From positions 13,951 through 77,950 of the forward strand of contig NZ_FQXP01000011.1 of NCBI RefSeq assembly GCF_900130005.1: a DNA stretch of 64,000 bases, written 5' to 3'. The position numbers and the translations under genes were made by a program. The notes beneath the pieces were generated by a model, which saw only the letters and a program-made list of their open reading frames with translations, was not told the DNA's origin and did no database searches. Source of the DNA: Clostridium collagenovorans DSM 3089 (GTDB lineage: Bacteria; Bacillota; Clostridia; Clostridiales; Clostridiaceae). Shown piece by piece: positions 55,303-64,000 of this stretch (its first letter is position 1; each line of letters begins with the position of its first letter).

Positions 55303-56712
55303 CTATTTTACTTTAGGCAACTTTATTGTGAATTCACTTCCCTTATTAATTTCACTTCTTAAAGAAATACTTCCATTATGTAGCTCTACTATCCTTTTAG
55401 TAATAGCTAAACCTAATCCGCTACCGCCATTAGTTTGTCTTGAACTGTCCCCTCTTACAAATTCTTTAAAGACACTTTCATTTAACTCTTTATTTATACC
55501 GATTCCATCATCCCTTATTATTATTACTGCTTTTTCTACATCTTCCTTCAACTCTATTATTAGAGTTGTACCCTTATCATTATACTTTAATGAATTTACC
55601 ATTAAATTTATAACAGCTCTCTCTAGCTCCTTGAAGTCTATATTACAATATATCTCATTTTCAGGAATAATAAGTTCAAATTCAAACTCCGCTTCCTCAA
55701 TTTCTCCATAATATAATGCAACAACTTCTCTTAAAAAGTTACCCATTTCCTCTATCTTAGGATATACCTTGTATTCAGAGCTTTCTAATTTTGTAAATAC
55801 AAAGAGCTCGTTAATTAAATAGTTAAGTCTCAATGTCTTATTAAATATATATTGCAAATATCTTTTTTCTTCCTCATGACTTTCTACCTTTCCATCATAT
55901 AAGGCTCGCGAATATCCCATAATAGATGTTATAGGTGTCTTTATGTCATGAGTTATATCTCTTATCATGTTCTTTTTACTTTCTTCAGCTACTTTCTTGG
56001 AGGCCTCTGCTTCTTCAAGCTTAGAAACCATGTAATTAAAACTTTCTCTTATTTTGTCAATCTCTTTATAGGTCTTAAAGCTTAACCTTATGGTATAGTC
56101 TCCATTTATCATAGTTTGAATACCATTCTCTATCTTTTTAAGAGGTGCTTCAACCTTTTTTATTGATTTACAAAATAATATACACATAGTAATTACCATA
56201 AATCCAATAGAAACAGTTAAAGAATATTTTATGGTTCCCCTAAAACTTTCACCTAAGGTCTTATCATCCAACCTTTTATTAAGTAAATATTCCCCATTAG
56301 GAACCTTTACTACATATACAAATGAATCATGCAAATACGCTCTACTATTATATTTCTTACCAAAACTATCATAGTTTTCGTACTCACTTATTACATTTAA
56401 TACAGTATATTCTTCTATGTTATCCCTTTTTGATCCTATTATTTCAACAACTCTATTATCTTCTAAACGCTCAATCCATCCCCCGACCTCTAGTATTCCC
56501 TCTACATCTAATTTTTCAAAATCTTCTACTAGAAAGTTTTCTTCCATAAGTCGTATTTCTCTATCTGTCACCGATAAATTTGAAGCTAATCCTACTATGG
56601 AGATGCTAATAAAAATACCTATAGCTACAATAAATATAATTAATGAAAATGTATAATTAATAAAAAAAAGCCTAAGTAAACTCTTATTTCCTTTTGCTTT
56701 TTTCATCTTCAA
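55303..56712 (-). CDS. Sensor histidine kinase
   Basis: 469 residues. Two membrane segments (about 14-37 and 168-188) frame an external sensor domain. A HAMP domain follows, then the HisKA box DITHDIKTPITSIMGYSRAL with the phosphoacceptor histidine near 254, and an ATPase domain with N, G1 (DDGIGI) and G2 (GSGLGLAITKRIVELHNG) boxes. It overlaps the response regulator gene by 29 bases, so translation is coupled. Signal unknown. Confidence 0.92.
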   Translation of the reverse strand: MKMKKAKGNKSLLRLFFINYTFSLIIFIVAIGIFISISIVGLASNLSVTDREIRLMEENFLVEDFEKLDVEGILEVGGWIERLEDNRVVEIIGSKRDNIEEYTVLNVISEYENYDSFGKKYNSRAYLHDSFVYVVKVPNGEYLLNKRLDDKTLGESFRGTIKYSLTVSIGFMVITMCILFCKSIKKVEAPLKKIENGIQTMINGDYTIRLSFKTYKEIDKIRESFNYMVSKLEEAEASKKVAEESKKNMIRDITHDIKTPITSIMGYSRALYDGKVESHEEEKRYLQYIFNKTLRLNYLINELFVFTKLESSEYKVYPKIEEMGNFLREVVALYYGEIEEAEFEFELIIPENEIYCNIDFKELERAVINLMVNSLKYNDKGTTLIIELKEDVEKAVIIIRDDGIGINKELNESVFKEFVRGDSSRQTNGGSGLGLAITKRIVELHNGSISLRSEINKGSEFTIKLPKVK

Positions 56713-57388
56713 ATCTATATCCGATTCCTCTTATTGTTTTAATGTATTTAGGATTTTTATTATCATCTTCTATTTTATCTCTCAAATTACTTATATGAAC
56801 CATTATTAAATTATCATCATATAAATATTCTTCATTCCAAACCTTTTCAAATAAGCTTTTCTTAGTTAAAACCTTATTTTTATTTTCCATAAAAGCTTCG
56901 AGTAGTTTGAACTCTTTAAACGTCAGCAATAACTCTTTTCCTCGTTTACTTATAGAGCCCCTTGATTTATCAAGTACTAAATCCCCTACTTCAATCTCTC
57001 TACTCTTTTCTTCATCTTCTAAAAAATAAATTCTTCTAAATAAAGCATTTACTCTTGCTAGAAGTTCTAATGGATCAAAAGGCTTAGTAATATAGTCATC
57101 AGCCCCTATGTTTAATCCTAATATCTTATCAATTCCCTCTATTTTAGCCGATACTATAATAATAGGTATATTAGAAATCATTCTTATCTCTTTTATTAAA
57201 GAATATCCATCTATACCAGGTATCATTATATCAACAATAGCCAAGTCTATACTTTTGTTTTTTATAATTTCTAAGGCATCTAAACCATTAAAAGCCTTTT
57301 CTATTGTATAACCTTTATCTCTTAGATATAAATCGATTAATTCAACAATTTCCTTTTCATCATCTACTATAAGTACATTCTTATTCAC
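56684..57388 (-). CDS. OmpR/PhoB-family response regulator
   Basis: 234 residues. The receiver domain (1-120) has the acidic pocket VDDEKE, the phosphorylated aspartate in LAIVDIMIPG near 53 and the conserved KPFDP near 103. The C-terminal winged helix (about 133-230, KEFKLLEAFMENKNKVLTK) binds DNA. It is transcribed first and partners the overlapping kinase. No obvious target operon adjoins it. Confidence 0.93.
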   Translation of the reverse strand: MNKNVLIVDDEKEIVELIDLYLRDKGYTIEKAFNGLDALEIIKNKSIDLAIVDIMIPGIDGYSLIKEIRMISNIPIIIVSAKIEGIDKILGLNIGADDYITKPFDPLELLARVNALFRRIYFLEDEEKSREIEVGDLVLDKSRGSISKRGKELLLTFKEFKLLEAFMENKNKVLTKKSLFEKVWNEEYLYDDNLIMVHISNLRDKIEDDNKNPKYIKTIRGIGYRFEDEKSKRK

Positions 57389-57552
57389 AGTTCATCTCCA
57401 TAAATAATATTTTTTAATTTTATTTTACATACAAGCTTGCATAATACTATAATACCACCAATTTATATACCTTTAATACTAAATTTTTTCTTAATTTTCA
57501 CATTAAAGTTTAACTTCTATATAACTTCACCATAATTTTTGTAAAAATATAG

Positions 57553-58107
57553 CTATTTCGAAAGTAATTCCAAATCTTTATTCTTTAATATATCTTCTTT
57601 AATATACTTAAGAGTAAATTTTTCTCCTTGCTCTGCTAACATATTAAGTAAAAACTCTAATAACCTTTTGCTATCTTCATGTAAAACATAATATTCCCTT
57701 TGTGCTTCATAATATTCTAATGCACTTCTATCTGTATAGGCTTCTTTTTGATAATTCATAGAAGCAGACATTCTATCTATAAACATTTCAACTACATAAT
57801 TAGTTGGCATTTTCATTCCAACTAACCCATCTTTCATTTTTTCACCATAATCAATCCAATATTCAAAATGATGCTTATTTCTGCCCTTATGGTGCAACCA
57901 AGCCTTCGAATAACCTTCTACTTTCTTTTGCACACCATTTGGACTTACAGTTCCCTTATAATATTTAATTCCAGCAGAAAACTCTACCCATTTATATTTT
58001 GATAAGTCATGAAGAAGTCCTTGCTTGTATAACCCCACCTTAAAGCAATACTTCATAACTAACAACTTGTGATTAGTTATTGTTTTAAAATGATTAATCA
58101 TATTCAT
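57553..58107 (-). CDS. DUF5662-family protein
   Basis: 184 residues, cytoplasmic. The His/Lys-rich motifs LLHDLSKYKWVEF and AWLHHKGRNKHHFEYWIDYGEK resemble a short HD-type metal site, and the family is annotated only as DUF5662 or a catalase-like hypothetical in Firmicutes. No function can be assigned. It is monocistronic by spacing. Confidence 0.75.
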   Translation of the reverse strand: MNMINHFKTITNHKLLVMKYCFKVGLYKQGLLHDLSKYKWVEFSAGIKYYKGTVSPNGVQKKVEGYSKAWLHHKGRNKHHFEYWIDYGEKMKDGLVGMKMPTNYVVEMFIDRMSASMNYQKEAYTDRSALEYYEAQREYYVLHEDSKRLLEFLLNMLAEQGEKFTLKYIKEDILKNKDLELLSK

Positions 58108-58230
58108 TCTTCAATCCCCCTAAATTCTTTTGTTTTGACAACTCTAAATATTTTACTTTAAATAAACACCTATATATATTTTACTCCTGTTATATAATTT
58201 TATCCAAACCTATTGCTTAAAGAGCATAAA

Positions 58231-58276
58231 TTAAAGACGTAAAATCTATAAAACTTATAAATTTTACGTCTTAATT
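58231..58276. terminator. Terminator after carbonic anhydrase
   Basis: AAGACGTAAAAT (58234-58245) pairs perfectly with 58261-58272, with outer TTA/TAA pairs; it lies directly after the carbonic anhydrase stop. Confidence 0.78.
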
Positions 58277-58294
58277 AAAAATGTTTAGCCTTAT

Positions 58295-58858
58295 TTATTC
58301 ATCATACCCATTAACTATTACATCAAGTTTACCTGTTACAGGGTCCATAACTAAACCGTGAACTGATACCCCCTGTGGCATTAATGGATGATTTTTTATG
58401 ACCTTAACACTATCTTTAATAGACTCTTCTACAGAATCAAATCCATGAAGCCACTTTTTAAGATCTATACCACTATTGTAAAGCATATCTAAGGACTCTT
58501 TAGAAATACCTCGTTCAATAGCCTTATTTAGTAATTGTTCTGTATCTAAATTACACATTCCACAGCCATGATGACCTATTACTAATATCTCATCAGCATC
58601 AAACTCATAAATAGCTACAATAATACTTCTAATTATACTACCAAAAGGATGTGTAACTGTAGCACCAGCATTTTTAACTATTTTTACATCTCCATTTTTG
58701 ATATTTAATGCCTTAGGTAACAAATCTGTAAGCCTAGTATCCATACAAGATAAAACAAGCATTTTTTTCTTAGGATTTTTTGATGTAACATACTGCTCAT
58801 ACTCTTTATTATCCACAAATTTTTCATTAAAAGCTAATATTTCATCTAATTTTCTCAT
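58295..58858 (-). CDS. Beta-class carbonic anhydrase
   Basis: 187 residues. Zinc ligands are seen in SCMDTR (Cys, Asp-Arg pair near 39-42) and HHGCGM (His and Cys near 95-98), with KNAGATVTHPFGS between. It interconverts CO2 and bicarbonate. It is short, like the Firmicute group of this class. Monocistronic by spacing, with a terminator at 58231. Confidence 0.92.
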   Translation of the reverse strand: MRKLDEILAFNEKFVDNKEYEQYVTSKNPKKKMLVLSCMDTRLTDLLPKALNIKNGDVKIVKNAGATVTHPFGSIIRSIIVAIYEFDADEILVIGHHGCGMCNLDTEQLLNKAIERGISKESLDMLYNSGIDLKKWLHGFDSVEESIKDSVKVIKNHPLMPQGVSVHGLVMDPVTGKLDVIVNGYDE

Positions 58859-59115
58859 AGAATCCTCTCTTTAATTATAAATTCTTAATTTATATGATTA
58901 GAATTATCTTTTTAATATATAACTATATTCACCCTAAAATCTACTATTATTAATATTTAACTACTCAAATATTAATATATTTTCTTTTTTATAAATTTTA
59001 TTTTAAAAACTTTATATGTTAACTGAAAAGATATTTATAATATTTAACTTTAATTTTTATTTAAGTAAATTCTCCTATAATTATACCTATATGAAGTTAG
59101 CCAAAACTTATATTG

Positions 59116-60279
59116 TTAAATTAGCTTATCATTTTTAAGCAAATTAAATAATGTAGGATTTAAGTTAAACTCCTCCATTAAAGACTTAACCTCAGATAAT
59201 GCCTTACTTCTCTTCTCTTCAGATATATTAGCCTTAGATGCTCTAATCAATATATTCTTAGGAGAATGTGCAATATCTATAAACTCTAAGAGTTGAGTCT
59301 TATATCCTAGTACTTCTAATAAATTAGCCCTAACTGAATCTGTCATTAAAGCAGCTACTCTTTCTTGAATTATTCCGTACTTTGTCAAAATGGAGAAAGA
59401 ATCAGTTTTAATTTGTTCATTAAACTCATGTTGACAACATGGAACAGAAAAAATCATTTTAGTATTCCACTTTATAGCATTATATAGTGCATAATCTGTA
59501 GCTATATCACAAGCATGCAGAGTTATGACCATGTCAACCTTATTGTTATATTTAAATCCGTTAATATCACCTAGTTCAAAATGTAAGTTCTCATAATTAT
59601 AACTCTTAGCTATATCATTACACTTTTTAATTACATCTTCCTTAAGGTCTAATCCTATCATTTTAACCTTGATCTTTTTAATCTCTACAAAATAATAATA
59701 TAATACAAAAGTTAAATATGATTTACCGCATCCAAAATCTAAAATAGTAAGTTCTTTAAAATCATTTTTCTTTACTTCATCATCAATAATCTCAACAAAT
59801 CTATTTATTTGTTTGTATTTATCATACTTAGAATTGACTACTTTACCTTCCTTTGTAAAAACACCTAAGTCTATAAGAGGTTCAATTATCATCCCTTCTT
59901 GAAGTATATAGTTCTTTTGCTTATTATGTTCTTTGTTAGCTAACTTAGCATTATCACCTTTTTTCTTGCTCAAATGAATTTTACCTTTCTTAGATATCTT
60001 AAGATCAAAAGTAGTTTCCTTAGACCAAGCTGCAACTTGTTTATAGTTTTCACCTATGTACTCTTCTAGCCTTTCCTTAAGCATATTCACTTCTATATTT
60101 TCATGAAAAACTTGCTTATCAGTAAATCTCTCTATTTGATAGTACTGTTTTGATGACTTTTCTTTTAAAGTAAATTTTATTTTATTATATTCAATATCTT
60201 TATTCATTTTATTACTAATAACTACTTTTATAATCTCATCTTTTATAATTTCATCAATTGCCTTTATTAATTCTTCCAT
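59116..60279 (-). CDS. Class I SAM-dependent methyltransferase
   Basis: 387 residues. About 150 N-terminal residues are Lys-rich and may bind nucleic acid. The SAM motif TILDFGCGKSYLTFVLYYYF is near 195, followed by MIGLDLKEDVIK, and VDMVITLHACDIATDYAL is the family's characteristic loop. Proteins of this METTL25/RrnAD-like group are found widely, with no proven substrate I know of in bacteria. CCQHEF may hold a metal site. Confidence 0.82.
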   Translation of the reverse strand: MEELIKAIDEIIKDEIIKVVISNKMNKDIEYNKIKFTLKEKSSKQYYQIERFTDKQVFHENIEVNMLKERLEEYIGENYKQVAAWSKETTFDLKISKKGKIHLSKKKGDNAKLANKEHNKQKNYILQEGMIIEPLIDLGVFTKEGKVVNSKYDKYKQINRFVEIIDDEVKKNDFKELTILDFGCGKSYLTFVLYYYFVEIKKIKVKMIGLDLKEDVIKKCNDIAKSYNYENLHFELGDINGFKYNNKVDMVITLHACDIATDYALYNAIKWNTKMIFSVPCCQHEFNEQIKTDSFSILTKYGIIQERVAALMTDSVRANLLEVLGYKTQLLEFIDIAHSPKNILIRASKANISEEKRSKALSEVKSLMEEFNLNPTLFNLLKNDKLI

Positions 60280-60428
60280 TTCAACACACCTTATAATTTA
60301 TTTTCACTATCTTATGTACAATAATATTATTATATCTTAAATTAAATAATTTAAAAGACTTATGAATAAATTGCTCTTATAAAATATTTTTATTATATTT
60401 TATAAAAACTAACTTAATATAAAGTTCA

Positions 60429-60470
60429 ATAAAAAAGTCCTTTATGACTTATTTTCATCATAAAGGACTT
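60429..60470 (-). terminator. Terminator after thrS
   Basis: Perfect 13-bp arms (60435-60447 and 60458-60470) followed by six Ts on the minus strand, 15 bases after the thrS stop. Confidence 0.9.
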
Positions 60471-60485
60471 CTTATAACACTTGCT

Positions 60486-62393
60486 TTAAATTTCTTTATT
60501 CTTAATTTCTACAACAATTCTGTCTATTAACTCCTGTAATTTTAGGCTACCTTCTTCTCCATTCTTTCTGCTTCTTAATGAAATTTCATTATTAGATTGT
60601 TCTTTCTCTCCAACAACAATCATATATGGTACTCTTTCATTTCTAGCTTCTCTTATTTTATATCCTATTTTTTCATCTCTACCATCAATTTCTGATCTTA
60701 TACCCTTAGATACTAATTGAGCCTTAACACTTTCTGCATAATCACTAAATTTCTCTGATATAGGTAATATTTTTACTTGAACTGGTGAAATCCATGTTGG
60801 GAATTTTCCAGCAAAGTGTTCAATTAATATTCCTATAAATCTTTCTATACTTCCAAAAATTACTCTATGAATAACTATTGGTCTATGCTTTTCACCATCA
60901 CTACCTATATAGTCAAGTTCGAATCTTTGAGGTAATTGGAAATCTAATTGTATAGTTCCACACTGCCAAGTTCTGCCTATACTATCTTCAAGATGAAAAT
61001 CTATCTTAGGGCCATAAAAAGCTCCATCTCCTTCATTTATCTTATAATCTAGATTTAATTCATCTAAGGCAGCTTTTAAAGAGTTTTCTGCTAATTCCCA
61101 CTCTTCATCACTTCCCATAGAATCCTCTGGTCTTGTAGACAACTCTAAAGAGTATTTAAATCCAAAGCTTGAATACACCTTATCTATAAGGTCCACAACA
61201 CCCTTTATTTCAGACTTTATTTGATCAGGAAGCATAAATATATGCGCATCATCTTGAGTGAAAGCTCGCACCCTCATAAGGCCATGTAAGGCACCTGAAA
61301 GTTCATGTCTATGAACTCTACCTAATTCTCCAACTCTCATTGGAAAATCTCTATATGAATGTGACTCGGATTTATAAACTAACATTCCTCCTGGACAGTT
61401 CATTGGCTTTAAAGCAAATTCTTCTTCATCAATAGTTGAAGTATACATATTTTCTTTATAATGATACCAATGTCCTGAAGTCTCCCATAACCTTTTATTA
61501 AGCATTATAGGAGTTTCTATTTCTACATATCCAGCCTTTTGATGTAACTCTCTCCAAAACTCTATTAAAGTATTTTTAAGAATTACACCCTTAGGTAAGA
61601 AAAATGGAAATCCTGGTCCTTCTTCAGTAAAAGTAAATAACTTCAGTTCCTTACCTAACTTTCTATGATCTCTTTTTTTAGCTTCTTCTAAATTATGAAG
61701 ATGAGTCTCTAATAATGTTTTATTAGCAAACCCAACCCCATATATTCTTTGAAGCATTTTATTTTTATCATTACCTCTCCAATAAGCTCCAGCTACACCT
61801 GTTAACTTAAAGGCCTTTATATATTTAGTAGATGGGATATGAGGTCCCCTACATAAATCAATAAAATCTCCTTGCTTGTATAAAGATATTTTCACATCTT
61901 CAGGTAAGTCTTTTATAAGTTCTACCTTATAACTCTCACCCTTATCTTCCATAAGCTTTATTGCTTCTTCTCTTGATATATCTATTTTATCAAAGGATAA
62001 ATTTTCTTGTATTATCTTATTCATTTCTTTCTCTATTTTTTGCAATTCTTCCACTGAAAAAGGTTTTTCTATATCAAAATCGTAATAAAATCCATTATCT
62101 ATTGATGGACCTATAGCAAGTTTAACATCCTTATAAAGTCTTTTTACTGCTTGAGCCATTACATGAGAAGTAGAATGTCTGATAACTTCCATTGCTCTTT
62201 CATCATCTGATGTTAGTATATTAACCTCATCATTATCATTTAATTTATAGTCTAAACCCACTAATGTTCCATTTACTTCACCTACTATAGCTGATTTAGC
62301 TAAATTTCTGCTTATTGAATTTGCAAGTTCATAAATATTAGAACCTTCTTCAACCTTTTTAATTGATCCATCTTTAAGTCTTATATTAATCAT
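60486..62393 (-). CDS. thrS: Threonyl-tRNA synthetase
   Basis: 635 residues, the full bacterial length. The TGS domain (1-62) is followed by the editing domain with HSTSHVMAQAV near 73-83, the class II catalytic core with LKPMNCPGGMLVYKS and GRVHRHELSGALHGLMRVR, and the C-terminal anticodon-binding domain. It charges tRNA-Thr. AGGAGGTAG precedes the ATG. It is controlled by the T-box at 62423-62690. Confidence 0.97.
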   Translation of the reverse strand: MINIRLKDGSIKKVEEGSNIYELANSISRNLAKSAIVGEVNGTLVGLDYKLNDNDEVNILTSDDERAMEVIRHSTSHVMAQAVKRLYKDVKLAIGPSIDNGFYYDFDIEKPFSVEELQKIEKEMNKIIQENLSFDKIDISREEAIKLMEDKGESYKVELIKDLPEDVKISLYKQGDFIDLCRGPHIPSTKYIKAFKLTGVAGAYWRGNDKNKMLQRIYGVGFANKTLLETHLHNLEEAKKRDHRKLGKELKLFTFTEEGPGFPFFLPKGVILKNTLIEFWRELHQKAGYVEIETPIMLNKRLWETSGHWYHYKENMYTSTIDEEEFALKPMNCPGGMLVYKSESHSYRDFPMRVGELGRVHRHELSGALHGLMRVRAFTQDDAHIFMLPDQIKSEIKGVVDLIDKVYSSFGFKYSLELSTRPEDSMGSDEEWELAENSLKAALDELNLDYKINEGDGAFYGPKIDFHLEDSIGRTWQCGTIQLDFQLPQRFELDYIGSDGEKHRPIVIHRVIFGSIERFIGILIEHFAGKFPTWISPVQVKILPISEKFSDYAESVKAQLVSKGIRSEIDGRDEKIGYKIREARNERVPYMIVVGEKEQSNNEISLRSRKNGEEGSLKLQELIDRIVVEIKNKEI

Positions 62394-62422
62394 CTTTCTA
62401 CCTCCTTTTTTTATTTAAAAAC

Positions 62423-62690
62423 AAAAAAACATCCATCCCAGTGTTGGGACGAATGCTGTTATCCGTGGTTCCACCCAAATTGAATTAAAATAATTCAATT
62501 CTTCTCAATTGTTTAACGACCTTCGCCGATGACATTTCACTAAACCTAGCTACTAAGTCATAGCTCCAGGGTAGTTGTTCTTATAGGCATATTTAAGAAT
62601 GTTCTCAACTTGTAACATTCTCTCTCTGGAAACTGTACTCTATAATACTTTTCCCTCTCTTTGCTTTTATCTATATCTTTTATTATATAT
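62423..62690 (-). promoter_or_regulatory. T-box leader of thrS
   Basis: The minus strand holds the T-box core GGGTGGAACCACGG (62462-62475), which pairs with uncharged tRNA acceptor ends, and a terminator CATTCGTCCCA/TGGGATGGATG (62430-62455) with seven Ts. Stem I shows AACAACTACC CTGG near 62570-62585, where an ACU or ACC threonine specifier can be placed, but I cannot fix the exact codon. Uncharged tRNA-Thr would favour readthrough. Confidence 0.93.
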
Positions 62691-63170
62691 TTTGCTGCAT
62701 AGTCCATATTTATACCTTAAAGAACTAGCAGTCTCCCTAATAAATGTACTAAAACATAATAAAAATTAGCTTTTATTATGAAATTTAGTAACTATAAATA
62801 TTATTTAAAACTCTTCTTATACTTACCTTTTATTGAAATTAATACTATCACTTTTATGCTTAATTGTAAATAGATTTTACGTCATTGATTGTATATTTTA
62901 TAATATTAGTTATCATATGATGTTTTTTAATACACTGATACTTAAAATTCAAGTGTATTTTAAACATATATTAGCATACTTTATTTTCAATCTTTACTTT
63001 TGATTTTATTATAATATAATTTTAAAATCCAATGTTATTTATGTAAACTGTTCATTCTTATAATACTTTTTATACTTTTTAAACTCTTTCTTGAAAAAAC
63101 GGTTTAGATCTTATAGCATTACTTATTCTTTAAATCCTAAAAATAATATTACCTTATTAAAATAGTTATT
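62691..63170. other. Intergenic region between thrS leader and carD-like gene
   Basis: AT-rich, with the thrS promoter presumably near 62690-62720 (TATAAT within ATATATAATA). No gene, clear terminator or repeat is seen. Confidence 0.4.
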
Positions 63171-63674
63171 TTAATCTTCATCAGAGGTGTGACTTTTTAT
63201 ATATGATTTTACTGATTCTGGAGAAATATCTAGTACAGTAGCAAACTCTTCATTTAATAATTTTTCTGCTGTTTGCATAATTTCCTCATCATTTTTACCT
63301 ATTTTTTTCCCATTTGATTGTTTATCACATTTATTTGAATATATGCTTTTTACTAAAGTCATTAAATTATCACATTCACCACTTTTTAGCATAGCCTTAA
63401 ATTTCTCATTTCTAAGCTTATCATCATTTATCCATAAACATTCTGTATCATTCATGTTATTTATAGCCAAATCAACCTCTCCCTCTGAGAGTACTTTTCT
63501 AATAGGAATTTTTTTATTGTCTACAGGAATTTTTATTACAGTGTTTTTAGAATAAACAGGAGATAACACATAATATTCTTTTAAAACATCATCCATTAAC
63601 TTCTCTTTTTTAATATCTATAACTTTACATACACCAGTCATTCCATACATTACATAATCATTAACTTCAAACAT
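63171..63674 (-). CDS. CarD/CdnL-family transcriptional regulator
   Basis: 167 residues. The N-terminal Tudor-like RNA polymerase interaction domain (1-60: DYVMYGMTGVCKVIDIKKE...YYVLSPVYSKNTVIKIPVD) is the CarD/TRCF type. A helical C-terminal half follows (AEKLLNEEFATVLDISPESV near 140-160). Such proteins bind the polymerase beta subunit and stabilise open promoters. Good GGAGTAA-like site upstream (AAGAAAGGAGT). Confidence 0.9.
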   Translation of the reverse strand: MFEVNDYVMYGMTGVCKVIDIKKEKLMDDVLKEYYVLSPVYSKNTVIKIPVDNKKIPIRKVLSEGEVDLAINNMNDTECLWINDDKLRNEKFKAMLKSGECDNLMTLVKSIYSNKCDKQSNGKKIGKNDEEIMQTAEKLLNEEFATVLDISPESVKSYIKSHTSDED

Positions 63675-64000
63675 AAAATTACTCCTTTCTTTTAATTAAG
63701 TATATTTGCAAAAAAACAAAAGCAGCCTTAACAACTGGATTTACGTTATTAAAACTACTCGCTGTATCTCTATTGTAACACATAAAAATTTTCTAATGTA
63801 AGTAAATCCTAAAATAATTTACCTATTTATGAAGATTTGCTTACTATTCAAGGGTTTTATTAACTAATATTCAACTTTATTACTATAATCAACTTATCTT
63901 TTAATCAATCCTTAATCATATGCAGAACTAAGATTCATATTTGAAAGCTATGCCTTAGTTTAGATTAAAACTATATAACTATAATAATTTCCACCCATAA
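63675..64000. other. Region upstream of the carD-like gene to the window edge
   Basis: No gene seen. TTACAT, 18 bases, TACAAT (near 63775-63805, minus strand) is a weak promoter candidate for the carD-like gene. The rest is AT-rich without recognisable structure. Confidence 0.3.

Noticed and set aside
1..64000. CRISPR arrays, tRNA or rRNA genes, insertion sequences, prophage genes
   Set aside because: No repeat-spacer arrays, transposase or integrase motifs, cloverleaf or rRNA sequence were recognised by eye; a tRNA scan would settle it.

Overview
The window is about 64 kb of very AT-rich DNA (intergenic DNA is mostly A and T). It has strong AGGAGG-type ribosome binding sites, short intergenic gaps and U-tailed hairpin terminators. 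With an HydE/HydF/HydG hydrogenase-maturation operon, a CarD regulator, a threonine T-box and a B12 riboswitch, this points to an anaerobic Firmicute of the Clostridium sensu stricto type. I cannot name a species. No rRNA, tRNA, insertion sequence, prophage or CRISPR array was seen. Most genes are on the minus strand.

Layout. 1-4.4 kb: a tandem duplication of an ABC ATPase plus FtsX-type permease pair; the outer permease is cut by the window edge. 4.8-6.6 kb: two small YdcZ/DUF606 transporters divergent from a Crp/Fnr-family regulator. 6.7-11.2 kb: a fused phosphocholine cytidylyltransferase/choline kinase, a MATE exporter and a small LPXTG thioester-domain surface protein. 11.5-13.0 kb: the Mg2+ channel gene mgtE with a complex leader. 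13.2-26.1 kb: a B12-riboswitch operon (btuF, btuC, btuD, cbiZ, cobN, a radical SAM/SPASM gene, chlI-like, chlD-like). 26.4-35.8 kb: ribose genes rbsDACB and a detached rbsK, with the TM1266-hydE-hydG-hydF operon between them. 36.2-47.6 kb: two oligopeptide ABC operons; only one encodes ATPases, as a DppD-DppF fusion, and the other ends with an M20 amidohydrolase. 48-52.7 kb: a TDT-family transporter, a C_GCAxxG_C_C protein, malic enzyme and aspartase. 53.2-55 kb: a GntR (YtrA-type) regulator with a partner membrane protein. 55.3-60.3 kb: a two-component system, a DUF5662 protein, a beta-carbonic anhydrase and a methyltransferase. 60.5-63.7 kb: thrS with its T-box, then a CarD-family regulator.

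How the parts work together. The B12 operon can import corrinoids (BtuFCD), cut cobinamide side chains (CbiZ) and run an ATP-driven CobN/ChlI/ChlD chelatase, yet no ring-synthesis gene is present here. The hyd operon makes the [FeFe]-hydrogenase H-cluster. Aspartase and malic enzyme move aspartate and malate carbon to fumarate and pyruvate, and the TDT transporter could carry the C4 acids. The two peptide operons probably share the one fused ATPase.

Most interesting regulation. (1) The mgtE leader holds an unannotated 31-codon acidic reading frame and two mutually exclusive hairpins, one of which hides the mgtE ribosome binding site; this looks like a leader-peptide Mg2+ sensor. (2) The hyd leader holds a terminator and a matching long-range antiterminator with no riboswitch class I recognise. 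(3) Several perfect palindromes and conserved upstream elements mark likely operators near the Crp/Fnr, GntR, rbs and peptide operons.
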